Shown piece after piece: positions 50,311 to 62,365 of a stretch of DNA of 64,000 nucleotides (position 1 is its first letter; every line of letters starts with the position of its first letter). The DNA comes from Lycorma delicatula (taxonomy: Eukaryota > Arthropoda > Insecta > Hemiptera > Fulgoridae). The notes beneath the pieces are model-generated. The model saw nothing but the letters and a program-made list of their open reading frames with translations. It did no database searches and was not told the DNA's origin. The DNA lies in the NCBI RefSeq assembly GCF_047948215.1, contig NC_134455.1:307724147-307788146 (forward strand), in the 5' to 3' direction. Both the position numbers and the translations under genes were made by a program.

Positions 50311-51406
50311 ATAACTAGAATTTTACTATTGGGATATAATTATATCATAATCTTTAGTTCTTGTATATAATTATTTTATTTCTTTCTGTTTATTTTTCAA
50401 TGAAGTAACCTAATAAAAATAATAATTATTTTCTTATTAAATTTCATTCGAGAATGTTTTCTTCCTTCATATCTTTTTAACTGAAATTACTGCTAAGGTG
50501 ATAATCCACTGCATACCAACACATGCAGTGAAAATTCACCAAAGTTTATTCCTTTAACGTTACAAATTTTGTTACTTTAAACATTTACTCCTTTACTTTA
50601 CACCCTTCAGTTTTAGGATGTTATTTCCCGTAAGTTTCTATGTATTCTATAACCATCAGATGGTAAGGAATTCAGAATTTTAAGCAGGGTCCAAAAAATT
50701 ATTAGGATTATTATAATGATCTTACTCAAAAGATAAAATTAATGTCTTATAGTACACATCTAAAATAAAATGTACTGGTACTTTTCATAAAATGTTAAGA
50801 AAAAACAAAAATAGGAAAAACATAAAAACTGACGTCTGGATTGTGTTATTACTTTACAGATTTCAAAAAAATCGTAATCTAATCTAGAATATTCAATCTA
50901 GAAGAATAATCAGTCTAGATAATCAATCTAGAATATTAGAATAATCTAATCTAGAATATTCAATGGAGTTTGTTAAAATTTTTCCTCAAAATCATTTTGT
51001 GATTGAAAAATTAGATTTATTTATTATTGTAGAAAAATTATTCGCTAGATAAAAAACTCCAGTTCTCTAAACTTGCACAATTAAGTTATTATTTTTTTTG
51101 TTTCTTAGTTGTTTATAAAATAACATAGTAACTCATCTACTAAACAAATTCAGTAGCTGGTCAAATTTTCATACAGAGCTTGTTAGGTAATTTTTTTGTT
51201 CAAAGTAAAAGTGCCTACAGAATTTTTTTCTAATTTAATATTTTGAACAAACTTTCTAATCGTCACATTTTGACATTTTCAATGGACCTTATGTAATGAG
51301 CATCTTCAGATTGATTAATTTCGTAATTTTTTCAATATTTATGATGAAATCAAAAATTATTGAATTGAATCATTAAACCCTGATTATTACTTAGTTTTTA
51401 ATCTTA
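50311..51406. other. AT-rich spacer with a TCTAGA-rich minisatellite
   Basis: Imperfect repeats of AATCTAGAATATT at about 50878-50963. No gene. Confidence 0.6.
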
Positions 51407-51618
51407 TCTTATATATCTATTAAAATGAATGTATATTAATATGTTTGTTTGTCCCGTATGCGTTCCTATACCATTCAACCGCTTGCGATGAAACTTTGGT
51501 GGGTTGTTGTGCGCACGCCCGCGAAGGTTTCTGAATTAGTTTGGACCCGCTAGGTGGCGCTGGGGTCGAGATATTTCGAAATATTGTTTTTGTGATAGAA
51601 CTTGGCTCATATTAAGAA
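51407..51618 (+). mobile_element. Helitron-like 5' end (A)
   Basis: A|TCTTATATATCTATTAAAATG at 51407 fits the Helitron 5' TC rule and the common insect start. ATGTTTGTTTGTCCCGTATG and GACCCGCTAGGTGGCGCTGG follow. Interrupted at 51619 by another element in reverse orientation. No 3' end found. Confidence 0.6.
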
Positions 51619-51650
51619 CTAGCAGACCCGGCAGTGCTTCGCTATTGCTA

Positions 51651-51724
<74 letters not shown>

Positions 51725-51992
51725 GTGGGAGAAAGAGAGTTTAAATGAACACAATTGAAAATTTGATAAAAAAATTAGAAAACTGAACTTCACAAATTTT
51801 ACCTTTAACTTATTCTCCTTCCCCTTTTCCCTTTCTAACTTCTCCCTCACCCTCTCCCAGTTTCGTTTTTACTCAATTCCATTTTCCCCTTTTTCCCTTT
51901 TGCCCGCGCGTAAATCGGTCCATTAGTTTTTTGGTCTTTAGCGGACACACATACGAACATGCCTTTTATATATATATATATATATATATAGA
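51619..51992 (-). mobile_element. Short non-autonomous Helitron (B), nested
   Basis: The minus strand runs from TCTATATATATA at 51992, through AAAGGCATGTTCGTATGTGT and GGACCGATTTACGCGCGGGC, to GCGAAGCACTGCCGGGTCTG and CTAG|T at 51619. The CTAG terminus with a GC-rich palindromic stretch before it is the Helitron 3' signature. Internal (TA)n and (GA)n runs at 51652-51716. No Rep/helicase coding. The 5' flanking base is T rather than the usual A, so that end is approximate. Confidence 0.65.
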
Positions 51993-51999
51993 ATAAAAA

Positions 52000-52424
52000 A
52001 GTCTGTTTGTATATTTGTTTGTTTGTTTCGTAAATATCTCGACACCGGCCCCACCTAGTGGGTATAATTTTTGCAAAAATATATCTTTTCACGTAACTAA
52101 TATTCATATTCTGAATATGAACCAAATCGATCCATAAACATATTTTTTCTAAATGTCTCAACCCCAGCGCCATCTAGCGGGTTCATTTTTTGCAGAGATA
52201 ATTCTTTACATGAAAGTAACGTGTATTCTGAATATGAAGCAAATCGAACCATAAATATAATTGTTCGAAATATCTCGACGCCAACGCCACCTAGCGGGTC
52301 CAAACTAATTCAGAAACCTTCCCTGGCATGCGTCCAACCATTCCCCAAAGTTTCATCGCTATCGAATGAACGGTTTAGAAAGGCATAAGAGATGTACAGA
52401 CAGACAAACATTCATTTTTATAAC
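52000..52424 (-). mobile_element. Helitron-like 5' region (C) with ~118-bp repeats
   Basis: On the minus strand TTATAAAAATGAATGTTTGT starts near 52424. Three tandem units containing CGCTAGGTGGCG-like boxes at about 52291, 52174 and 52055 follow, spaced 117-119 bp. Same family as element A. Confidence 0.65.
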
Positions 52425-52439
52425 TGAAAAGAAATATTT

Positions 52440-52580
52440 TTTTTGCGAAAATTAGACCCGCTAGGTGGCGTTGGCGTCGAGATATTTCGAAAAATTATAT
52501 TTATGGTCCTACTTTGCTCATATTCAAAATATATATTAGTTACAGAAAACAAATATTTTTGCGAATAATGGAAAAAGGGT
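52440..52580 (+). repeat. Inverted extra copy of the Helitron repeat unit
   Basis: TAGACCCGCTAGGTGGCGTT, then GGTCCTACTTTGCTCATATT. The same unit as in 51540-51610, in plus orientation, back to back with element C. Confidence 0.7.
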
Positions 52581-52639
52581 GGAAAAAGTGATAGCAGCAG
52601 AATCACAAAGAAGAGGATGCGAGAATGAACTCAGTTGAA

Positions 52640-53645
52640 AAGAAAGAAGTGAGTGCGGCGATTACTGACGAAATGTTAAGGAATTGACAGGAGATATGGG
52701 ACTGTTGTGCAAAGGGCCGATGGACCTTTGGGTGATAATAAGGTTGATACGTGATGTTGGGAGATGGTCTGGCAGAACCCATGGCTCGCTGAATTTAATC
52801 TTACTCAGCTGCTGGCGGGCCATGGGGGCGTATCTCTATGAGGTTTGGGTTGGACCATTCAGATAGCTGCCCTGCTTGTGGGGTTGAAGAGACACCTTTT
52901 CATGTATTTTTTCGCTGTTCTGGATTTGTTGTAGAGCGTGAGGAGATCGTAGATCTATTGACAGAGAGGAAATGTTTGAAGCTGATTACCTTCAGGAAAT
53001 TATGTTAACCAGTGAGAATCACTGGCCGGATGTTGCCCGATATGCTAAAGCAGTTATGGAGACATTACGTTCTGCCGAAAAAAATTGCCGGTTAAATAGA
53101 GGCACTAGGGTCCCGGCGAGAGATTGGGCTGCAGGCAAGTGTCTAGAGGGCCCCCCGATCTTGAAGGGGTCGACTGGATGCAATGAAGCCGCGGTCACTC
53201 TACCGGCTTGGGTCTCGAGGGCTTCCCTCACTTCCGAGCTAAAGCTGATGGCATGTAACTGGGCGTATGGTAAGTGTGAGTGTTGCGACAGTTGGTGCGC
53301 GTGTGTGGGTTGTGTATATGTGTTGGTATGTTTGGTTCAAGAGTGTTTGGAGTTGTTTTGTGCTGGTTTTTTTTAGTTATGTGTGGATCTGTTTTTAGCG
53401 TGTGTATGTGCCTTGCTATTTGCTTTTTTGTTTGAATGTGTGTGTGAGCGCTTACCCCTCCTTTTGAAGTAATACTTTACAAGCTACTCTCAGGAGCGAC
53501 GGGTCGCCAGGGCTGGAGGTATAGTCGGTAGGACGCAGGAATACATACGCCTTTTTTACTATCTTGCGGAACCTGTTTGCGAGTCTGACACTGCTTCGGC
53601 GCCCGTAGGTCGGGTTCCTCCACCAAAACAAAAATAAAAATTAAA
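52640..53645 (+). mobile_element. R1-like LINE 3' end (second family)
   Basis: GC-rich block with the C-terminus of an RT and a 3' UTR ending in A-rich sequence near 53650. Pieces in alternating frames: LTQLLAGHG (about 52800), the finger SCPACGVEETPFHVFFRCSG (about 52870-52925), and NHWPDVARYAKAVMETLRSA (about 53010-53075). These correspond in order to the end of R1-clade ORF2. The 3' UTR from about 53110 shares no strings with the element at 44.4 kb, so this is another family. Truncated at its 5' end and dead. Confidence 0.8.
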
Positions 53646-53649
53646 AATA

Positions 53650-55439
53650 AAATATATATATATTGGGTATAGTAAAACTCTTTCAGTGGATTTATCTCAA
53701 AATTTTTTTTCTTATCTATTGATTAGATAAAAGTTATGCAAAACGCCTTAGCTGACACTGAAATGCTTATCAAGCCTTCTTAAACAATTATAAGATTGCT
53801 TATACCAGCATTCTTATTGGGATAAGGATAGATGCATTATATTTTGAGACAAATACTGCTCCAGCTACCATGAACAACAAACGACTATTTTTTTTTATAT
53901 ACATTTAGGATACAATTATTCCTGTATGTCGTACAAAGCTATTGAAAATAGTAACATAATTTTTTAAGTTTAACCATTATTTCTATTTGTATTATTTATA
54001 ACAGTTTTTGAATATTAGAAAAATACGCTTATGTTAATTAGGGTATGCGTTTTAAAAAAACAATTATAGATACATTATACTATCTCCAACATGAACTTTT
54101 GTTTGCTTGACAATAAAACTATTGCAAAATAGTAATATGTATATTTTGTGTTTGTCTAAATTAATCAAAACGTTTTTAATTGAATAATTAGAGTATTAAC
54201 TTCGTAATACAACAATTATAGGATAATCATACAAACAAAAATCAACGTCGCTATTGTTGTTAACCTTCTGCTATTGTTGGGTTAATTTGGGTGATTCAAG
54301 TAAATTTGAAAATATTTAAGCTGAATTATTTAGTTTGTGTATGTATTTTTAATAATCTTTAAACTTTGTGATTCATTGATAACTAACTTTTAAACATACT
54401 TTAATTCCACTTTAATAGAGGTAGAAAGTACAATGAAACAACGAAACTATATTGGAATTTGAAGTTCATAAAAGTGAGGTTGTAGTGCAATCTAAGACTT
54501 AAAGTTAATTATTTTAATCAGACTAAATATCTTTTGCATTTATTACGATATTAGGTGATTATTATGAAAATAATTCAATTTATTTTTTATTTTTTTATTA
54601 TTCAAAGAAAAATAAGGGTAAATAATTTTAAACTTATAAAGTATCCAACTAGACAATAAGAAAGAGAAAGATTAGAGAGTTATTTGTAATGGGATGTAGA
54701 GGAGACATTAAGTGGCCATTTTAAATGGATAGCCAATGTGAGAAATTAAAAAAAGTAACGATGAGAATAATCAGAACAGAAGTTTAATCATAACAATTCA
54801 GAATAGAAATTTTAATCGAGAGGGACATATCAAGAAAAGAAAAGGATTGATTAGAACGGTGCTAGAAAGATTAGTAGGAAATGTAAAAAAGAGAACCGTA
54901 AAAAAATAAAAATCATAAATAATCTAAAACGAAATTGAAGTTGTATACGAAAATTTTAGCTGGGAATAAAGAAAAATGGTGACGGAAGTGCTGCTAGGGG
55001 CTTTCCAAAATGTACGCTCCAGTATAATTAATTTTGAGTTTTATGTAATTAAAGAGTTTTGTTATTTTAATATAATAGAACATTTAGCTTATTCGGCTTA
55101 GAAAATGTGTTTCAAGTGAAGCATAACGAAATGCTGAATTAGATAAATTTTCTAATTACAAAATAGTAATAAACATTATTTTACTTGAAAGATTAACTTA
55201 AAAAATAATAAATCCAATTAGCTTTGAAACCAGTTGATGTTTTTAAATCGATTTATAACTGTAAGCGATATAACTCTGACCACAAAATCACTAGTTCAAG
55301 ATTAAGTGCATCATAATGAGGTAAAGAAAAATTCAATGTTAATGCCACGGTGAACTATTATTGTTGTATTTATTTAATAACTCATTACAAACCAGAGAGA
55401 AATATAATGATGATTATGGAGAAACAGTACTGAAGGCAG
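53650..55439. other. AT-rich spacer upstream of a gene start
   Basis: No gene. A faint match to the centre of the unclassified repeat family (GTGAGGTTGTAGTGCAA) lies near 54475-54491. Confidence 0.5.
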
Positions 55440-55748
55440 TAATTGGTGGGAGAGCGTGAAGATGATATTCGGATAACGCGCGTCATTAGGAGGGTCACCT
55501 TGACCTGTCCGCATCAGCAGCGGCTAAGGTCTGGTAATGGTTACCACAACAACGCAAAAACAAACGCATCCGAGTCAGTAAGGATATTAAAGAACTCAGT
55601 GCATCGACTTCGGTTAACTTCGGTCGGATTCGAGATTTATAAAAAGAAACAGGTTGTATCAATTCGTGTTTAGTGAACAGAAAGCGAATCGACGCGATTC
55701 GAAAAATCAGAATAATAACGTAATTCGACTGAAAAGAATCGCACCGAG
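55440..55748 (+). other. Probable 5' UTR / promoter-proximal exon
   Basis: GC- and CpG-rich against its AT-rich flanks, and leads without a splice site into the signal-peptide start at 55749. Two arthropod Inr-like TCAGT motifs lie at 55575-55579 and 55596-55600. No TATA box is evident. A 75-residue upstream ORF (55443-55673) is probably untranslated or regulatory. The transcript start is a guess. Confidence 0.4.
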
Positions 55749-55818
55749 ATGATCTCCGAGAAATCTCCTCTGTTAATCTGCTTTCTTCTAGTAGGCGTTT
55801 TATCTATGCCTAATGGCG
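55749..55818 (+). CDS. First coding exon (signal peptide) of an unidentified gene
   Basis: MISEKSPLLICFLLVGVLSM followed by PNG: a charged n-region, a hydrophobic core and a small/polar c-region, so a secreted or type I membrane product. It ends GGCG|GTAAGT, a consensus donor, phase 1. The ATG has a purine at -3. No downstream exon is recognisable up to 64000, so intron 1 is longer than 8 kb. Nothing after the signal peptide is visible, so no function can be given. Confidence 0.6.
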
Positions 55819-57332
55819 GTAAGTTTTAAAAAAAAGCATTTATTTCAGCAATTTATATCGTCTATATTTTACAGTTCATAAACACGCGATCATTAACCTG
55901 TGTACTTGCAAACTAACCGCCCTATTTTTAACATAAACGTCTGCGTATATGTATGGTATACATAATTTACTTCTAGTTCATATACGTATGAAGCAAGAGA
56001 GGGGGAAACGCCTAAAAACGATATTTGTAAACGTGTATTTAGAAATATATATGCTTAAATTATTATTTAATTTTAACCTAACTTGCAATAAACAGAATGG
56101 CGAATAAAAAAAATGTAAAAAAAAGTCTTAGTATTTATTAATAACATTAATTTATTTTTAAAAATATAATAAAATAACTCATTTTTTAATTTTTTTAATA
56201 GTTTATAAAAGATAAAGTACAATACAGTAAGTAGTAATTTATTTCAAGCCTACAACAATTATTGTATCTGGACGTATTATATTAATATGCATCGATAGCT
56301 TAACATTTTTCTACTATATTAAGATTATAAAAAAATATTTCCAATTTTATATTTTTTAAGATAAAATTAGAAGATTTTTTAAAAATATTTATATAAAAAT
56401 TTGAATAAATTAAATTTTGTTATAATCCTTTTAATAACGTTCCAACATTTGCTTGCTTAAATGGATCAAGGGAAAATGTAATAAAATCTTTTAAGAGCAA
56501 CCTTACTAATACTAACATTATATTGTTAATTATAGAATAAAAAATAATTAAGGTTATGTATGTTAACGGTTAAAGTTTCTTTTAACCGATACCATATTAA
56601 TAATTTAAATATAAATACATGAAATAATAATATATTAAATATGTGAAGACATTATAATAGCTTATATTACATGTTTAATTGTTTACATTAAATAACTAAA
56701 ATGTAAATAAATATTCGAAAAATTGTAATGAAAATTATTTGAACAAATATTTATGTATAAATTAATCAGATGTGCTCAAAAATTAGGTTAATTTTTTATA
56801 TTTTTATTACTATTATTCAAAAATTTATCGATTGCGTACTATTGTTTTTTATAAAAGAAAATCTTCCAACTTTATTTTAAATTATTCGATGTTAAAACTT
56901 TTTAATTGGTTGTTTAACAAATGCAGCATAATAAAGCGTTGAGTTACATGAAGACAGTTCTGCTGTCAAATTTGAAAATGATGAGTATTTATATTTAAAT
57001 TACGTGATTGTTTTTATATGTTGAAGAAAGATTTTCAATTGTAAACGCAAGGTTAAATAAATGTTTTAATTTAATAGAATTACAAATTTTGAAGTCGATT
57101 ACGTAAAACCTGTTGTTCATTATTATATTCAATTTTGAGCAAGTAACTAAAAATTCAGAAATTGAACTTCTTATCCTCTACACTACTATCTTTCATCCAG
57201 TGTAAACAATCATTTTACAACTGATAGCTTGATATTATAGAGAGCCAAAACTACCAATCGGGATCAATTTCGTCGCGGTTGATTAGCCATGTATTCACTA
57301 AACATCGAATTTAAAAAAAAAATTATTTGAAT

Positions 57333-57382
<50 letters not shown>

Positions 57383-58498
57383 CCAATTTATTTATTTTGT
57401 AAATTTAACGGTGATTAGTAAAAACTGGCATGAAGCCAGGATAAAATAAAAACAATAAAATTATCTATCTCCGATTACAACAAAAATAAGCGTATTTAAG
57501 TTAGATTTCTCAACATATTGTACTACTCAGAATATTATTTAAAAGGGAAACATTTGATGTTAATATAATTATTTTTATTTTCTTCATACCGTAGAAAATT
57601 ATACACTACACTCATTCATCACGCTGACAAAAATGGCATAATTTTTTAAATAACACACGGTTTATTAATCATCCTATACTCATCGATTTTGTGAATTGTT
57701 AAAACCAAACTCGATAATAACTATTCTTTGATGATGTAAAAAGGCAATTTAAATCCATTAAAAAATACAGTTACCTTAAAAGTGGCTAGCAAGTTGTTAT
57801 AATGGTCAATATACTGGTTTCACATTCAAACTTGTGAAGATTTCCAGAACATGTCGGTAACTGCATAATTTGTTAGAAAACGTAATTTTATAAATAAATT
57901 ATTATTATTATTACAGCTACATATATATACTCTTATATTTCTGCAATAATAGCTGCATGACGGAATTTAGGTAGCCTACACAGTGTCAAATTTGATTATT
58001 TTTTCTATCAACCCTTAAAAATATTACTTTTATGAGCTCCATATGTGTGTATTTAAAAAAAAAATCAATTAAGGTTGATAGGACCCTATACTAACAAATT
58101 CAGATCAATAACATAAAACAAATACCTTAATTAATATCAATACAAAAGTAGCGTTTTATTTTATCGTTTTATTATATTATCGGGCAAGGACCAATGAATA
58201 ATAAAATAAATTTTTATTAAAATGTGATAAAAAGAGGAAGAATGGTACAGCTGTACAAATATATATATGTTAAATAAATTTTAAAAGTTACAAAAAAATT
58301 ACGCTGTGTAGATAATTGTCACCTGCACGCTCTTTAATTATCCCATATTAATAATTATCCTATATTAAAGAGCAATTTTTTTTTTTTAGTAGCTGTGTTT
58401 TTTAATTGTTAAAAACCTGTTAAAAAACACTTCTTCTGTTCTGGTCTTGGTAAACAAAATTAATAAAATTTTATTCCATTCATCTTACCTTACACAAA

Positions 58499-58546
<48 letters not shown>

Positions 58547-60103
58547 ACAATAAATATTATTTTATTTATAAATGAAACTAAAATATCTTAAAATTTGTGT
58601 GGAATATCTACTTTACACAGATAACCGTGAACACGCCAACACTATAATAGACATGCGTAATTAAATGTTAAAACAATAATACGTTATCTTCATTTAAAAC
58701 TTACTCTGTGTCTTACTCATTTAAGTCTTACTCTGTGCGAGCGAGCGTCTATGTGTGTGTGCGCGCGCGCGCGCGCTCTCTCACTATCTCTCTCTCTCGC
58801 TCTTTCTCTCTCTCTCTCTCTTGTATATATGTGTAAGGTAGGTATTTTTGTGATGTGTTCATAAGTGTCCTAAGTTGACTCATTTCCTTATATTGTATTT
58901 TTTCTTTTTTTTACTTTTGAAGGATTCATAACTTTATTTAAAAACAGATTGCTTTGTGCAAATCACTTCAAGGCTGATTTTAAGTGAAGTTAATTTATTA
59001 TCTTCATAAGGAAAGGAAGTAAAAAATACAAACAACTAAACATGTTATTCAGAATGAACAGAATATAATATTGATTAAAATTATTTTATTTTGTATAATT
59101 TTTTTTATTGAAGAAAACTCTTTCTCTTCTAGAGAGAGAATTTTTTTATTCTACCTGAAAATTTTACGTAAAATTTGAGATGAAGGAAGAATACGTTTTG
59201 TTTGGATTCATCTTCTGGGAAATTTTTGATTAGTTACGGTTTACCGTAAATAACTGATAAAATAAACTATGGGAAAAACAATTCCTTTAAATTATCTTTT
59301 TACTATCTGAACGGATTACAAGTTTTAAAAATAAATATGTACGTTCTTGAAATTATTATCAACGTAATAATACTGGTAAAACATTACAATTATTCCATTG
59401 TAAAAATAAATAATCTACAAAAAATTAAACCTAAGTAAACAAACAAAAATGAATCTACAAGTAATTCACCATGATGATTGCGGACGGACACTAGTATGGA
59501 AATAGATAAAACTGATTGAAATATTTTCAAGAGAAGAAAAAACTACATCACGAATAAAGTATATCGATCAATAAAAAATGTTGTAGAATAATAATCAAAC
59601 TTTTTATAAAATAATTCTAACTTCCTGATTAATTGGAGACTACATATAATACACTATTTCTCACAAAAAGAGTACATAATCTATTCTTTTAACTATCTAT
59701 TACAGTAGTTCTGATATCTATGATTTATGAAAGAGCATCTGAGCAACAGCAAGTAACTGACAGTCACTTTCTTTGAGAGTAATGTTATTCAATGTACAGC
59801 CAATTTATTTGATTTTATAACATCTTCAAGTGACGATGTTATTTCTAGAGTAGACTATTAGCCGTTTTTTTTTGTTTTTTTTGGTGTTTTGTTAGGTTTA
59901 GAATACTTTCACACGGCATTATATTTAACTCGGTAAAGAAGCCAAATGGAAGCCACTTGTCTCCGTCATTTTCCTTATTAAAACTATATGTGAATCTTGC
60001 TATTCTTAATAAAAGCTAGATTAAAAGATTGTCATTTTTAAGGGAGTACAGAAACGTAGTGCAACATTTTGTTGTTGTTAGGATATTTATCAAAAATAGC
60101 CAT
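55819..60103. other. AT-rich intron with simple repeats
   Basis: (TA)n runs at 57337-57374 (then CACACAC) and 58499-58541, and a GT/GC/CT-rich tract at 58750-58825. An imperfect palindrome GCTCTTTAAT...ATTAAAGAGC lies at about 58329-58373. No exon recognised. Confidence 0.6.
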
Positions 60104-60950
60104 CAGCGTAGCTCTGTAGCAGAGCTACGCTGTAGAATGGAAGGTATTGTAGTCGGTCCAAGTTGGTCATATCCCAACCGGATCTTGAAGTTTTGACCCC
60201 AAAGAAATCCAAAAAACTGGATAAAAGTTTTCCGGATGTTATGTTCGTATGTACGTGCGCACCCGCGCGTGTGTGTGTGTACCGTGTCGGTCTCTAAATC
60301 ACCTTACATCTCCAGAACTACTGGAGCGATTTTGATCAAACTTGGTCAGATTACTTCTATATATTGGGTATTGATGCCGTTAAATTTTCAACTTAAAAGG
60401 TCAAGGGGGTGAGGCTGTAGAGCAAGGTCACCCTCAGTATGTCGAGATTTCGCCTAATTAAGGTCATATTTTGCTTTGGCACATTGTTAACAATTAAAAA
60501 ATAACAATATTTGGAAAAAAATTGTTAAATCCCACCCCCACCCCAAAAAATGCTGTTGCAGTCGTCTGCTATGTTGTTACGTCACAAATGAGCGGTAGAA
60601 TTAAATAAATGAATAATATTTAAAGTGTAAAAAAGTAACTCGGTTGCTCGGTCGAATCGGTACCTAGTGCGTTAAGCATCGCAGCTACACTAGTCTGCTG
60701 ACCGTACAAGCGAAATTTATTCTGTGTAAGTAGTGAAATTACGTTATTTTTAGTTAGTGCCGGCCGTTGCCGCTAGTACCGCCACACCGGCACAAATTAA
60801 ATACGGTATGCGCGCGCGCTTTAGTTAGAGTCATTGAATTAAATAAACAAAAAAGTATTATATTTAAACAAAATGATAAATATTTTAAATTAAGTTGTGT
60901 GTGTAACAATCTAAGCCGAGCATCAGAAACAACCCACAGTTGTCAACTTT
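60104..60950 (+). repeat. Unclassified repeat family, copy 4 (uninterrupted)
   Basis: The best intact copy, about 850 bp. It starts with a perfect hairpin, CAGCGTAGCTCTG / TAG / CAGAGCTACGCTG (60104-60132), runs through the diagnostic centre and the CGCTAGTACCGCCACACC segment, and ends near AACAACCCACAGTTGTCAAC. It lacks obvious TIRs, a poly(A) tail and coding sequence. Confidence 0.85.
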
Positions 60951-61024
60951 TTACTTAACTTCTGCTGAAGATAGTATAACAACCGAAAAACCTAGAAACA
61001 CTTTTGTATATATATTTTGTTATA

Positions 61025-62363
61025 CAGAGTGATTCAAAGAAACGGAAAATTAAAAAAATTAAATAACGTTAATGAAAAATTTTTTTTAGAAAATGAATTT
61101 TATTTCATGTAATTGTACAAATGTTGCCATTTTAGGATACATACATTTTAGTTTATTTTTTAAAGATGACATCTTCCAGGTGACCTCTTCTACGTAAACA
61201 CTCACGAAGTCTCTTCGTTAAATTGTTCATGGTTTGACGTAACATCTCAACTGGAATTTCCGCAATTGCTTCTCGGATCTTTTCCTTCAGTTCTTCCGTT
61301 GTAGCAGGTCTACTGTGGAACACTTTGCTTTTAAGGTGACCCCACAAAAAGTAATCGCAAGCTGAGAGATCAGGCGATCTGGGAGGCCATTTAATGTCAC
61401 CATTTCGTGAAATGACACGTTGTCCAAACAATCGGCGTACAGCTGCCATCGATATTCGTGCAGTATGTGACGTTGCTCCGTCTTGTTGAAACCAGGCTGT
61501 GTTAAGAATTGATGGAAATCTCTTTTGTTGTTCCACAACAAAGGTTTCAAGCACGGCTATGTAACGAGCCGACGTCATTGTAGTCGCAAGACCGTTGTCA
61601 TCCTCAAAAAAATAAGGGCCTATAACACCGTAAGATGTCATAGCACACCACACGGTCACTTTCTGGCTGTGAAACGGACGCTGGTGTAGCTGCGTAGGAT
61701 TTTCTTGTGCCCAGTATCTGAAATTTTGCTTGTTAACAAATCCACTGAGGTGGAAATGCGCTTCGTCTGACATCCACAGTTCGTGAACAAACTCTTCGTT
61801 ATCATTTATCTTCTGAAGCATTACATTACAGAATTGTGCTCGCACAACTGCATCGTTCGGTTTCAGTTCCTGGACGATCTGCAACTTGTATGGATGGTAT
61901 TGCAAGTCCTTCACTAACATTCTTCGAACACTTGAACTATGCAATTGTAAAGATGCTGAGAGACGACGGATTGACCGATGTGGACTTCGTGTGACAGCAT
62001 CTTGTAAAGCTTGAACATTCTGTGGTGTACGGACGGTTCGCTCACGGCCTGGAGGTTTCTTTTTCATTGCCGAACCAGTTTCCTCAAAATCAGATATCCA
62101 TGTTTTAATTGCATGTGCTGATGGAACACGGTCGAGCGGTCCCAGATTAAAATGACTGTGAAATTCTCTACGCGCTTCCTCCACACTGTCATTGTTTTTT
62201 TAAAACGCTTTGATAGCAGATGCACGTTGAGCACCACTTCAAAAATCCATGACAACTAAATGGCAGGTTAGGTTAGAGAGGCTAGCGCCACTTATCAAGT
62301 GGTACCAATCGCCCACGGCTACCAACACAACTTTCAAAATTTCCCGTTTCTTTGAATCACCTG
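61025..62363 (-). mobile_element. Tc1/mariner DD41D element, TA target duplication
   Basis: 1339 bp. Terminal repeats are CAGAGTGATTCAAAGAAACG (61025) and, complemented, CAGGTGATTCAAAGAAACGG (to 62363), differing by a one-base gap and a few substitutions. TA flanks both ends (61023-61024, 62364-62365). Contains a single minus-strand transposase gene. Confidence 0.93.
61153..62250 (-). pseudogene. Tc1/mariner transposase, DD41D, two early stops
   Basis: Open for 343 codons from 62184 (a GTG codon). The natural ATG is 62250, 22 codons upstream in the same frame, reading MDF*SGAQRASAIKAF*KNN, with TGA at codon 4 and TAA at codon 17. N-terminal helix-turn-helix domains include SAHAIKTWISDFEETGSA, then GRERTVRTP and RRLSASLQLHSSSVRRML. 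Catalytic residues: LWMSDEAHFHLSG, WFQQDGATSHTA and RSPDLSACDYFLWGHLK, with 41 residues between the second and third Asp. The DDD triad is intact and everything after codon 17 is open, so inactivation is recent or translation could start downstream. The spacing points to the DD41D (rosa-like) group. Confidence 0.9.
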
Positions 62364-62365
62364 TA

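Noticed and set aside
55443..55673. 75-residue ORF as a protein-coding gene
   Set aside because: It lies in the probable 5' UTR upstream of a better signal-peptide start and has no recognisable motif. Kept only as an upstream ORF.
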